Shown in pieces: positions 10,571-21,243 of a stretch of DNA of 64,000 bases. The stretch covers positions 3,782,001 to 3,846,000 of the forward strand of contig NC_069095.1 of NCBI RefSeq assembly GCF_947172395.1. The letters are read 5' to 3'. Numbering within the stretch: position 1 is the first letter of the stretch; every line of letters begins with the position of its first letter. Source of the stretch: Bicyclus anynana. Its lineage: Eukaryota; Arthropoda; Insecta; Lepidoptera; Nymphalidae. A model generated the notes under the pieces. The model made no database searches, was not told the DNA's origin, and saw nothing but the letters and a program-made list of their open reading frames with translations. The position numbers and the translations under genes are program-made.

Positions 10571-11310
10571 CAATTTGCATTAATGATGAATAAATTAATC
10601 AGCTGTAATTTATTGTCTGTCAGAAGTGTTCACCGACTAAAGAGTTAATTAGCAATACGAGATGGTCAGATGCTCCCACAAGGTGTGCAATAGCTTAAAC
10701 GTACTTTTTACTAAACGTATCCAAGATGGCTTTGTTGTTTTCGTCGTAGAAGTGGTTTATTGTGGTATTTATGTCATTTTGTAGAATTTAATTTTGTGGA
10801 ATACCGAATTCCACACGAACGAAATTACAGTCGTCTGCTAGTGTCGAAATAAAACTCCGTAAGAGCTAGCTAGATTACGGATTTAATGTATACGCGTCAA
10901 TAGCATTCTTTAAGTATATATTTGTTATATAAAATAAATCTATTACTATAGTTAAAAAACTATCCAACTGTCTATCTGTGATAGATCTAGTAATACAGAC
11001 AGTGAGGTGTAAAAGTGAGTTTTTGTAACATTCTTTGTGGTAGATATAGCACGCTACAAATCGGTGACCGTTAAAAATAAATTATAAATAACGAGCGGGC
11101 AATAACGAGCTGTTCGCAGGTCGCGATGCAGGCAGATAAATCACCGCCGACTGTCCGCCTTTGTAATAGTGTGAGTAATAGGAATGGGAGATCTGATGGC
11201 CTGTCTATAATACTCCATAGTAGGATCATTGACCCAACTAGTGTAGTAGTAGTAAGGAAAGTTTTCGGTACATTTATGTAGAGCAATTGAACTCTATAAT
11301 ATTAGAGTAC
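10571..11310. other. Unique DNA, nothing recognised
   Basis: Scattered homeodomain-like TTAATTA words only. The antisense 71-codon ORF at 11071-11286 has no recognised motif. Confidence 0.35.
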
Positions 11311-11460
11311 CATCATCATCATCATCATCAACCCGTATTCGGCTCACTGCTGAGCACGAGTCCTCTCTCTGAATGAGAGGGGTTAGGCCAATAGTGCACC
11401 ACGCTGGCATTGCCGATTGGCAGACAATCACACACGTAGAGAATTAAGAAATTTCTCAGT
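11311..11460 (-). mobile_element. SINE family 2, 3' fragment with (ATC)n tail
   Basis: (CAT)n at 11311-11330 is the minus-strand tail. It is followed by ACCCGTATTCGGCTCACTGC, GAATGAGAGGGGTTAGGCC and CACACGTAGAGAATTAAG of the family-2 body. The tRNA-like head is missing. Confidence 0.85.
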
Positions 11461-11671
11461 TTAGAGGACAAACGTGAAAATAGCTACAGTCTCCACTAAA
11501 ACATTTTTGTAGTTTTAAATCAATGTCACGCAAAAATTATAGAAATTAAACTAATTTAATTTAATTTCGATATAAAAATAATCATATTAAAGCAATTTTT
11601 ACCAGTATAATCGCTACGAAAAAATCCCATTTAATTAATTAACCACGATAGTACCGGGTAGTTTTCATTAC

Positions 11672-11800
11672 CGTGGGAATTTTGGGATCAAAAGTAACCT
11701 ATATACCTACGCTATATCAGATTCAGACTATAACCTATTTTTAGACCTAAATTTCATCGAGATCAGTTTAGCCGTTTTTAAGATATATTTGGTATAACAC
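11672..11800. mobile_element. Fragment of a dispersed repeat (probable)
   Basis: Contains GGGAATTTTGGGATCAAAAG, CCTATATACC and ATTTCATCGAGATCAGTTTA, a combination I recognise from common lepidopteran non-autonomous elements. No second copy in this window. Confidence 0.4.
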
Positions 11801-11890
11801 TGGATTTTGTAAAATGTGCTAACGAATAATTAATAGATACTTTACAAAGTGTTATCAAGGGTATCACTTTATCTCTTATTTACAACTGAT

Positions 11891-12032
11891 TGACGCTTCG
11901 CGGTTTCACCCGCGTAGTTCGCGTTCCCGTGAGAAAACCGGGATTAAATATAGCCAATGTCACTCACAAACAACGTGGCTTTCTAGTGGTAAAAGAATTT
12001 TACAAATCGGTTCAGTAGAACAACAGGCTAAT
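11891..12032 (-). mobile_element. Helitron-like element, 3' part
   Basis: TGACGCTTCGCGGTTTCACC and CGCGTAGTTC followed by GGTTCAGTAGAACAACA match the reverse strand of the Helitron-like copies at 22261 and 35845. The 5' end is missing. Confidence 0.7.
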
Positions 12033-12386
12033 CCCCATGTTACCACAAACTTTACCTCACTAAAATATTATTATAACGTAGGCGGGAGTAGGTAGACACT
12101 GATATCGCGACAACATATTATTATCTCAAAACAAAGAAACCAGCACCTGTCTTTATTCAGTAAACCAAAGAGTTCGTATCAACATAACCTCGTTATTGCA
12201 AACAGGATAAGCAAATTAAGCAGTCAAACATACAGCCAAAGGTGTTAACAACGTCGAGTGGCTTTCGACACCTAGCAATTATCACCAGCGCGATATCTAC
12301 ATTTAACCTTTAAATAAACGGTTACTTCCGATTGAGATTTATTAATCACAACAACGAAATGTGCCTACAAACAATAACTACATGTT

Positions 12387-12683
12387 AATTAATAGTACAG
12401 AGCCGTGATAGCCCAGTGGATATGACATCTGCCTTCGATTCCGGAGGGTGTGAGTTTGAATCCGGTCCGGGGCATTTTATGAAATTAAATAGCACATGTC
12501 TCAAACGGTGCAGGAAAACTTCGCTGAATACAAATAATTTTCATAATTCTCTGCGTGTGTGAAGTCTGCCAAATTCACATTGGGCCAGTGTAGTGGACTA
12601 TTGGCCTGACCCCTCTCATTCTGAGAGGAGACTCGAGCTCAGCAGTGAGCTGAATATGGGTTGATAACGACGAATTAATAGTA
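12387..12683 (+). mobile_element. SINE family 2, full length with 11-bp target duplication
   Basis: AATTAATAGTA at 12387-12397 and 12673-12683 flanks the body at 12398-12672. The head has CGTGATAGCCCAGTGGATAT (A box) and TTTGAATCCGGTCCGGGG (B-box region). The body ends CTGAATATGGGTTGATAACG. Diverged from the copy at 3672-3979, but the duplication is still exact. Confidence 0.92.
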
Positions 12684-13503
12684 TAACGGTTCTCTTTAAC
12701 TCTTAATAATAATAACATATCGAATTAATGAAAATTTTAAATTTTAAACGTATAAGGTACGTATGGCACCTACTTAATTATTATCGTTTGACAAAATCTT
12801 CGAAACCAATAAACTGTCGAAGTAAAACCCACCAAGTACGAAGCCTGAAGTTGAAATTTAAAATCACACGGCTCACTTGCAGCCGGCGATAATGATCCGA
12901 AATATCAGGACCCGGCAAATTTCTCCTCGAATTAAGCCTTAAGGCCCAGGACCTACGACCGAACACTAAAAAGGCTTTTAAAGGAAATTGGCTGTTATTT
13001 TTCCATGGGGAGTAAATTTTTTTCCTCGGCGTTCTCAAATTGGTAGGCGGGGCCTACATAACGGCACAAAAAAATTGGGTCGTAAGCATACCGTTTAATA
13101 TGCGATTGGGTTGAGTTAAGAAATAATTCCACTTTAATAACATTTTTTTCTAATTAATCAAAAGAAGATTGAAGAAAAACAAAGAACAGAAATTCCACCA
13201 AATTTTTTTATGGTAAGAAGTTGTGAAATCTCTTGTAAAGCTAAACTGATGGCTATGGTTCGGTTTTATTTTTTATTCCAATAAGTTTTTGAAACTGTGT
13301 TAGTATTATACGAAGAGCCTACATAACCTAGCCTACGCAACAACCCTTTGAAAAAGTATAAAGATTTTTTTATCACCTCCAGTGAAAGGTTGCCATGAAG
13401 TTCAAGCTGAAGCAGACAAATCCATCAAATCCAGTACGAAAATATCAAAAAATTATGTTTTATACTTGGTCAATTAAAGATGTGATAGATGGACAATTAA
13501 TTG
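12684..13503. other. Unique DNA, nothing recognised
   Basis: An antisense 85-codon ORF at 12781-13038 and the start of a 72-codon ORF at 13395 have no domain; the latter runs into repeat family E. Part of this stretch may belong to the family-E element. Confidence 0.35.
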
Positions 13504-13650
13504 CCTTGAAGTCTGCTACCTTCCAAAGATACCTTGGTACAAATACAATAATTGGCTACCGTACTTACGTTATGGTAGGGGCACGGGGAGATAAAAACTT
13601 TCAACCTTCCTAAAATGAGGAATGTCTGACTATCGCAAGCTCTCAATCTA
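13504..13650 (+). mobile_element. Unclassified repeat family E, copy 1
   Basis: Carries CCTTGAAGTCTGCTACCTTC, CAATAATTGGCTACCGTACT and GAGGAATGTCTGACTATCG. Related copies are at 57730-57805 (minus), 58080-58215 (plus) and 62491-62860 (plus). Superfamily not recognised. Confidence 0.7.
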
Positions 13651-14608
13651 TATATCCTGCACTATACTCGTAACCAGAGTTACTCTTGTATTTATTTAAT
13701 ATTTATTAGGTACAGACACGTTTATCTGGCAGCACGGCAGTGCCCCCGCCAAGTCGAGCAAAATAGTGGCACGGCCGCACCTACCATACTTTTCTCAAAG
13801 CACTTCAAGCCATTTTCGACCCCCTATAACTTCGCTTCGTAAAAATATTGCCTGAACAGTCAAAATATTTTATTTGAAATTTAAAAGATTATTAATATTG
13901 ATATTGATAGGTATTACATGTTGTTAGGATAGCTAATTACGGAATAACATGGATCTCACAACTTTTACGGTACAACTATTGCGAGGCTTGGTATTTTCTA
14001 CAAATTTTGTTTTTGATTGCATGTTATTTTCTGTTTAACAATATTTTTTGCGCACCATCACAATTCACGTTATATCCATCGGAATAATTTTACATCAGGG
14101 TTTTTATAGTCATAAGAACAAATAATTTTAGATTCGCATAAATAATTTCACACCGCACGTCTATAAGACAGCAATAATAAACAGGTTTCGAACTGAATAA
14201 TAAAGAACGGCCAGTGTATTTACGCGAGCGTGCGATCCCCAACATTTTATTTTAACAGCAGGTGCCGACATAGACTAAGACAGTTCCAATCATCGAGTTA
14301 ACCTCATCGGGAACTTGATACTTTAATGGCCGGTTTCGCGCTTACTGGGAACATAAAAAATAGCAGCTATATTTAATTATTCCGCCGAACAACTGTAAGT
14401 TTATTCGTAAACATAGCGATTGTTTTCAATATACCAGTAGAGTAGACCTTAATATCGTAACTTTTAATCTAAAACTAAACTACTACACCTAAAAGGCTTG
14501 AAATTAATAAAAAAGATACGGTTAGTTTAGGGAACGGGAATCTTCAATTTCATTCTGGTATAACCAAGTAAACGTACTTACGTAAATCACTTACAAAATT
14601 TTTATTGA
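13651..14608. other. Unique DNA, GC-richer at about 14080-14420
   Basis: No coding evidence. The segment 14080-14420 is unique and holds Caudal/Hox-like words (TTTTATAGTCATAA, CGCATAAATAATTT) and an E-box-like CAGGTG. It is a candidate conserved non-coding element on composition alone. Confidence 0.35.
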
Positions 14609-14731
14609 GATTTGTAGAACTCGCAAGTCCGAGTTTCGAATTCACCACTATCTCTCTCTGTTTAACACGATACTATAGAATGAGAAAGATAGCGGCGAAT
14701 TTGAAACTCGCACTTGCGAGTTCTACAAATC
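14609..14731. mobile_element. 123-bp foldback MITE
   Basis: The two 50-base arms (GATTTGTAGAACTCGCAAGT onward) pair with about 5 mismatches around a loop of about 23 bases, so the element is nearly all palindrome. One copy in the window. No coding capacity. Confidence 0.85.
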
Positions 14732-15175
14732 ATTGTTAGAGAATAGCCGTGCAGATCTTAGTGTAAATTGAGACACGGTTTGCTAAAGTTCCCTATTTAC
14801 TCTTGCTTTGAATTTAATTTAATATGTCATCTGAAACGGCTATAAGGCACGTAATAAGAGAATTCCACATTTTGAATGTTTTATTCTTTAAAAAATCTTT
14901 CAAAACGGAATGTGCTCGATCAGCCTAAAATATAACAGCACAGAAAGGTGCTATTTTGTGTTTATAACTTTGCCTACTGGAATATAATTGTAGGACGCAT
15001 AATTGCCACCGACAGGTCCGCTCGCAAAAACACGCAGAGTATAATTTATTATATTAAAACATTCCAATATTTTATTCATCAGCAATTACATTTATTATGG
15101 CTGGTAGGCGAATTTATTTATTGACACTCTTGTGACATATCTAATTGGTAATGTACAGTACTAATTTTATTCCCT
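14732..15175. other. Unique DNA, nothing recognised
   Basis: No ORF, RNA gene or shared repeat seen. Confidence 0.4.
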
Positions 15176-15380
15176 ACTAGGGGACGCCCGCGACTTTGCC
15201 CGCATTAACTGGTTTTTCATTGTCAATAGTTATAGGTTGATACAGAGATTCCAAATTTTAGCCAAATGTGGTTAAATATTTGCACAAAGTAGAATCTATC
15301 ACCATTCCAAATTTTAGCGAAATCGGTACAATATTTGTGGCGCGAGGGATTAACAAACATAAACACACAAACTATTGACT
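15176..15380 (-). mobile_element. Second Helitron-like family, 3' part
   Basis: On the minus strand it ends in GGGCGTCCCCTAGT, resembling the GGGCGTCCGCTAGT terminus at 20820. The interior has ATTCCAAATTTTAGC twice, near 15249 and 15313, in line with an internal repeat. The 5' end is not seen. Confidence 0.65.
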
Positions 15381-16368
15381 TTAAAATATTATTGCTATTT
15401 ACCTACTACTAGAATTACTTGTAACTTGAACTAAGGAAATTTTTACCTTCAAACTTTATTTCCAAAAATGCTCAGACGAGAATTCAACTCGGGAACCATA
15501 GGTATCACCAATAAAGCTAATACGCTCATGTTTATGTTTATTTTTTTCATGCTTTGCCGGAAATTGCTGTCGTATCCGTATTACTCTTATAAAAATATCT
15601 ACTACGTGCGTCGTAATTTAAAATGATATACCTAAATGGCTCAAACTTTTGTCTTTGAAACCTGTTAAGTTACAAGATCACACGCTTTTACACCTCACAA
15701 ACACAGCAGGCATTAAAAGATTCCTAATAAATCATATTTAAATTACCTTTTCGTCTATCACATTCATTAGGAATATTCTATTAGATTTACGATGTCTTGA
15801 TTAATACTAAAATATTAACTCCAATGTCTCCACGTCTCATGAGAAATGTAGCCGACTCGGTGGGGTTTTGTCAAAGGGCCAATTTCGAAAGTTACAAAAG
15901 TTTGTGAATTGAAAGTCCAAAGACGTTTTCGGTCGGGGGAAATTTTCTGTACCCTGATACTTATGCAAACGACGGACATCGTCGCGGTCTGTATAATCCG
16001 CCTCATTAATAAAACCAAGAAAGACTTCGGAAGGTAAATAATTGGCGCAACAGGTGTGACATAAATCTCGTACGAATGAGGCCGTGATTAAGAAGCTCGT
16101 ATATCAATTTGTCGAAGGGCGCACGCACCGCTACGCGTTATTCTATCACTAGGTACTACAAAACTGTTTGTACATCAGTTTTGTACATTTTTAAAGAAAA
16201 ATTCGCCAACGGTTTCGTATTATCAGCCTAATAAATGTATGTACGTACATACGTATGATAAAAAAATTATAAAATAGGCATTTTCCTTAAACCATAAGAA
16301 TAACTTATAAGATTAATCGGTATATATCTTTCATTTCTGCTTTGGTTTGTCAACACATATAAAACTTG
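15381..16368. other. Unique DNA with GC-richer island at about 15815-16150
   Basis: The island has an antisense 67-codon ORF (15815-16018) without a domain and the block GTCGAAGGGCGCACGCACCG. Not repeated in the window. Possibly regulatory DNA; no gene claimed. Confidence 0.35.
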
Positions 16369-16756
16369 TAGTCAGGGATCCGTAGAACATTGTGTACAAC
16401 TGATTACTATCAAGTAAATTTTTCGTGAGTAGCTTCATCTCGATGAGGCGATCAACTTTTTTATTTACGAAAATTCTTGATTATGGTAGCATAGTTAAAA
16501 AACATAAACATTTGGTTAGTAACAACTTTTGATAAACTACCCTCCTCCCAACTTGTATCAATAACGAGGTTATTAAAAGTTGTTACTAACCAGCTGTTTT
16601 TTTTATTACAACCTAACGGCCACAATGTCTTACAAATTGCGTGGTACATTATCTCGTTCCGACGCCCAGAAATTTTTATTGCCCGGTAACTCAGTTAGCT
16701 ACCAGATTAATTTGATAGTAATCAGTTGTACAAAATGTTCTACGGATCCTTGACTA
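16369..16756 (+). mobile_element. MITE copy 2 with about 50-bp terminal inverted repeats
   Basis: The left end TAGTCAGGGATCCGTAGAAC through ACAACTGATTACTATCAA (16369-16421) is inverted at 16706-16756. The terminal TA could be a Tc1/mariner-type target duplication; this is inference. It contains an additional hairpin at 16513-16592 that copy 1 (1841) lacks. Confidence 0.88.
16513..16592. mobile_element. Small hairpin element nested in the MITE
   Basis: TGGTTAGTAACAACTTTT and onward, 23 bases at 16513-16535, pairs with 16570-16592 with one mismatch around a loop of 34 bases. Absent from the sister MITE at 1841-2063, where sequence matching 16440-16460 joins directly to sequence matching about 16610 onward. 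Confidence 0.75.
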
Positions 16757-17684
16757 TTACGAGCATAGCTGCAGACAGAATGTTAGTGCAGTGGTGTTGT
16801 TGTTAAATGGACCTCAAGTGCTGTAAGAGCTTAACACTGAAGAGGCTCACACGCTAGCAGGTCGCGTGATTGTCTAAGTATTTCATTCCACTGTTGTGAA
16901 GTGTGTAGTAAATCAGTTACAAGTTTAAAAACATTAAAGTATTGTGAATTCGTATTTAGTAGGTAAAGTCTTTACAAATAGTCAGCTTTGAAGTTCAAAA
17001 AGTGCTTGTAAACCAAGCCTAAGAAATTTGATTTTATATAAAAATGTATATATGTCACACCCTCGCTTAGGAATATCGTAATAATTAGCGTTTTTGGGAC
17101 AAACAAAAACTTATAAAATTATGTTCCAAATTGTTGGATGACGCAAAATAAATAATAAACAAATATAAATAAAAATATCTCATCAACTTCGACACGAAAT
17201 TAAGCACAAGCGTCACCCAAAAATTTACATTATTTTTTTCAAAATACAAACAACAAAACACAAAAGAGAAAAGGCAAAATCATCTCAAAAGAATCAACAT
17301 AATTTCCATTCTCAACAGCGGGGAGGCCAGCGCTCCTCTGACACGCCAATTAAATAGCAATTGGTTGCCAGTTACAAATAAATTTATTTCACGCCTTTGC
17401 TTTTATCTTGTATCGCCTGAATTGTTCTCTCTTTAACAATCGCGACTCGACGTACGTTTGCACTTCACCCGAGGTTCGAGTGAGTCAAGAATGTGGAGAA
17501 TCCTTACCGCTCGTAGGCACATACGCGTAGTGGCTAGTGCGTGTTTTTATTAAACAAATCTCTAGTGGTTGTAAATATTTACCTATTCATCGATAAGTTA
17601 TGTTTGCGCTTAATGCTTACTTTTTGGTATGTAACGTTATCTATTATTATTTATGGTTGAGCCTGCCTTCGTAGGTTTATAATT
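16757..17684. other. Unique DNA, GC-richer at about 17310-17540
   Basis: AT-rich to about 17300, then a unique GC-richer block to 17540. No ORF of note, no repeat. Confidence 0.35.
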
Positions 17685-17736
17685 CTCTTACCAGCGATGT
17701 GGTATAGGTAAGCCTATACTACATCGCTGGTAAGAG
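17685..17736. repeat. Near-perfect 24-bp hairpin
   Basis: CTCTTACCAGCGATGTGGTA plus four bases pairs with 17713-17736 with one mismatch; the loop is TAAG. The loop is too short for a typical animal microRNA precursor. It may be a solo remnant of a MITE or a replication slip. Confidence 0.8.
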
Positions 17737-19186
17737 GAGGAGAAGAGAGGTGCTGCCGCTCTACCACGGATATTATAGGTAGTTATGGTTAAAAGTATGA
17801 TTTTGTTGCCAAAAAGATGCCTAGGATTACAGGTAGGCATGTATATACCTACACTTACACAAATTTTCTGAAGTGGGGACCTGGAACACAGTTACTTGGG
17901 TTATTGAGATTAGATCTATGTCAGGAGTAAAGTCAATTATTAAGAAGATTCACATGAAAATTATTTCACCTTTTATTGCAAAAAAAAAATTGCAGTCCAA
18001 CGCGCGTATACAAACAGTGCCCATTACTTTGTCCAAATGCAAAAAGAAAATATAAAACAAGGTACAAAATTGCCTTCAATGCGGCTCGACTGTGGGGAAA
18101 TTTACATAGTAATTCGAAAATAGAGAACACGCTCTCGAAAATAGATACCAAAAGGGCCCATCGTTAACACGTTGCGGTGCCGACGGTCAATCAAGAGCAA
18201 AATAAAGCGAAATGAAATGTATTTCAAAATACCTGCGCGCCCATTGATCCGTTTACAGCCCCCGCCGCATATTTAAGTCGGCGGATATCGGCGTAGATCT
18301 GGCAAAAAGCCGACCCGATGCACATGCTTCGCCCCGGTAATGATTGCCCGCCATATCGACCAGAGGAATCCCTTGTAAAAATTACCGCCTTATAATGTGT
18401 ACCCGCGCATTTTCGGCAAGATTTCTGATTCGTTTCTTATCATCTCATTTCAATCTTTCGCTTGTTATGATGCTTACATTGGGAGGTTCTGTGCGAGTAA
18501 AGTGATTGAGTCGCTTGATGATTCCGTAGAGAGTTCTTTATTGCGTCCCCTTTGAAAATCCGTTTTATATACGGTTAAGGAATCGCCAATCTGGGATCAA
18601 ATTACAGACCGCATGTTGTTGACTGAAACGCAATTAGATATGCATGTTTGATTAAAGATCGAGGCTCATAGAAAGTATTATTTACTTTCCAACATCAACA
18701 ATAAAGCAGTATCGCAATCTAATAGTTAATAAGCCCGGCGAAGGAACCTGGTTTAACAGCCACTTGTAATTGAAAACCACGAGATATTTTATTCGAATCA
18801 CAGTCGGCTTATCTCAGCTATTTATACGCCAGCCTACACAAATTTCTATGAGGATGCGGAAAGAGTTAAAAGAATTTTACGAGCAAGTAATATAGGCTGA
18901 ATGTTAAGTCTATTTTGGACTTTAAAACTTACATTTGTTTATACTCTTTCTGCCAGAAAACCTAATGTCTTAAGACACAGAATTCTAATTGGATAGTAGA
19001 ATTTTAATTTTCACCTAAGAAAACGAATTCTTAGACAGTGTCGGAATGAGAAATAGTTATCACATCTGGCGAGAGATCAAGTTATCCAAAAGTTGCTAAA
19101 AGCTGTATTATGAGAATAGCAACTAAGTAGAATTATACTTACGACTATGTCTAACAAGATAAAACTAATGTTATTAATTTAGAAAT
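17737..19186. other. Unique DNA with GC-rich island at about 18170-18440
   Basis: The island is clearly GC-richer, unique in the window and free of stop-less frames. It contains CGCGCCCATTGATCCG, GTCGGCGGATATCGGCG and CCCCGGTAATGATTGC. A candidate conserved non-coding element. Three ORFs of 60-63 codons at 17873-18167, two on the plus strand and one on the minus strand, overlap one another and are not supported. Confidence 0.4.
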
Positions 19187-19885
19187 CTATACTAATATTA
19201 TAAAGAGGTAAAGTTTGTAAGTTTGTAAGTTTGTCACATTTTTTTAAATGGGGTAATCTTAGGAACTACTGGTCCGATTTAAAAAATTCTTTCACCAGTA
19301 GAATGCTACATTATCGGGGAGTGCTATAGGCTATATTTTATATTAGTATGATATATATTCGCCGAGTTTACACAGTTTTTGTCATACAGGTCGGACCGAA
19401 AATCCTCTAAAGCAGACTTATTCGCATGCGCTGCCTTAACCATTGTGTAAAATTGAAATTAATGTATGGAGGCTTTATGTATCTTTAAAAGTTCTACAAA
19501 AAAGTCCGCGATACCATATATCTATCTTCTATATTAGCAGATATAGTACCTTTTGTGTTTTAAAAATTATAAATTTTATATACTTAGGTTTGCGTCATTA
19601 TTTATGCTACTTAACTTAAATCCTTATCAAAATAAATTATTTAATAATCACAAGGATATTATGGTGATAAGATTTGCCCCTTATAGTATGTTAATTAGTT
19701 AAATAGTTTCGGAGATAATACAAAATTTCTAAAAGACGCAGAAATTCCGCTACATGACGCCCCGCGCTTTCAATTACGTAGTTCCCGTTCCTGTGTGAAT
19801 ATGCGAATCAAACATAGCCTATGACACTCGCAAATAACGTAGCTTTCTATTGTTAAAACAATTTTTCAAATCGGTCCAGTAGATC
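19187..19885. mobile_element. Helitron-like composite with inverted ends
   Basis: The left end TCTATACTAATATTATAAAG and AACTACTGGTCCGATTT (plus orientation) match the 5' part of 22261-22455. The right end, CGTAGTTCCCGTTCCTGTG to ATCGGTCCAGTAGATCC, is the same family in minus orientation. The interior, about 19375-19745, is a unique filler that I recognise as typical of longer non-autonomous lepidopteran elements. No Rep/helicase frame. Confidence 0.65.
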
Positions 19886-19976
19886 CAAAGATTATAATTT
19901 TAGCATAGAAGTCTTTATTTTCCTTTGTCATTGCACCACGCTCATAGGGCTGGACCGATTTTGCTAAGGGTAGGGG

Positions 19977-20261
19977 TAAGGTAGGGAAGGTATAGGGTAG
20001 GGTAGGGTAAGGTACAGGTAGGGAAGGGGTTGTGTAAGGGTAGGGTAGGGGTAAAGGTAGGGTAGGGGTAGAGTGGGGTAGGGCAGGGTAGGGGAGTGTA
20101 TGCCTAGGTTAGGGGTAGGGTAGGGGTAGGGCCTAACCCTATCCTAGGGGTAGGGAAAGGGAAGATTACGGGTAGGGTAGGGTACGGGTAGGGTAGGGGT
20201 AGGATACAGTTGGGGTACGGGTAGGTTAGGAGTAGGGTAGAGCCTACCTCTACCCTACTCG
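19977..20261 (+). repeat. G-rich GGGTAG/GGGGTAG minisatellite
   Basis: About 285 bases of degenerate GGGTA(G) units with a strong G bias on the plus strand, so G-quadruplex formation is possible. It is not the insect telomere repeat TTAGG. The 3' edge is a hairpin: 20230-20242 pairs perfectly with 20248-20260 around CCTAC. A second, imperfect switch to the C-rich strand lies near 20131-20150. Confidence 0.9.
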
Positions 20262-20457
20262 ATCGATACTGAAGCCTATTTTCTATTTTTTGTCTGTCTG
20301 TTTGCCTTTTTTTTGACCGGGCATCACGCTGAAACTACAGAATGAATTCAAATGATACTTAAAACGATATGAGACCATAATACGTAGAAGGATAATAGGA
20401 TACTTTTTGTCGCGAAAACAAAATCAGAAATGGGTGAAGTAGGGGTAGAAAGTTTGT

Positions 20458-20757
20458 AATAATAATAATAATAATAATAATAATTTATTTATTTGCTTTA
20501 AACATGGGTTACACTTGTTATAAAATTAAATATACAATTAATTATTCGATCCAAACATGTCTTGCCTATAGGCGTGCAAAATATTTATGAAATGTGTCGA
20601 TGGAACAATACCTAAATTACAAAAGCTACAAAATTACAAAACAAAAAAAAAACAATATGTACGGAAAGTCCTTAATTTTTCTAGGTACATTTGTAAATGT
20701 AAAATGATAAGTGGACTATTTATTAGGTATAAGTTATAAAACTTGCAAAATAGAATG
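20458..20757 (-). mobile_element. LINE/SINE 3' fragment with (AAT)n tail, nested
   Basis: (AAT)n from 20458 to about 20483, then TTTATTTATTTGCTTTAAAC and 270 bases of AT-rich sequence. The flanks 20435-20458 and 20758-20781 are alike (TGAAGTAGGGGTAGAA versus TGAAATAGGGGTTGAA), which looks like a long, diverged target duplication. An (AAT)n at the left implies minus orientation. Family not recognised. The antisense 81-codon ORF at 20634-20879 crosses its right boundary. Confidence 0.55.
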
Positions 20758-21030
20758 TGAAATAGGGGTTGAACCTTGATATCAATTTTTACGCGGACGA
20801 AGTCGCGGGCGTCCGCTAGTGTTCTATATAAGAGAACGTAATTTTTTTTCATTTTTTTTATTTTTTCGAAACAGCACATTCAAATACGTCAGACATTATG
20901 ATAAATAGCTAGTTCTTTCTTTTTAAGAACAATTTGAACCAAAAGCTGCATTTTCAGGTTTTGTTGGATTTGGGGAAACTTAAACTGAATAAGTCAAATT
21001 AAATTACCTACTACTGTAGCGTGGATTGCC

Positions 21031-21243
21031 CTACTAATATTATAAACGTGAAAGTTTGTGTGGATGTTTGGATGTTTCTTACTCTTTAATGCCGTTACTA
21101 CTGAAGTGATTTGGCTGTAATTTAGAATGGAAATAGTATTTACTCTGGATTAACACATATGCTACTTTTCATCCCGGAAAAATCCAAGGTTACCGAGGGA
21201 TTTGTGAGAAACTGAAATCCACGCGGACGAAGTCGCGGGCATT
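21031..21243 (+). mobile_element. Second Helitron-like family, near full length
   Basis: Starts CTACTAATATTATAAACGTG, then TGTGTGGATGTTTGGATGTT, and ends CCACGCGGACGAAGTCGCGGGC, as at 20820 but lacking the final CTAG. Related to 15176-15380 and 20793-20820. Confidence 0.75.

Larger units (their letters stand above)
19900..20820 (+). mobile_element. Non-autonomous Helitron-like element carrying a minisatellite
   Basis: The right end reads TTTTTACGCGGACGAAGTCG then GGGCGTCCGCTAGT, ending in CTAG after a CGCG...CGCG hairpin, a Helitron 3' signature. Inside are a G-rich minisatellite (19977-20261), a unique middle (GAGACCATAATACG, GGATACTTTTTGTCGCG) and a nested AAT-tailed insertion (20458-20757). 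The left boundary is uncertain. Confidence 0.65.

Noticed and set aside
12398..12475. tRNA-like sequence
   Set aside because: SINE family 2 head, bounded by target duplications.
17685..17736. microRNA precursor
   Set aside because: Only 52 bases with a 4-base loop; no known insect microRNA seed recognised.
19977..20261. Telomere-like repeat
   Set aside because: Units are GGGTAG-type, not the insect TTAGG repeat, and they sit inside a Helitron-like element.
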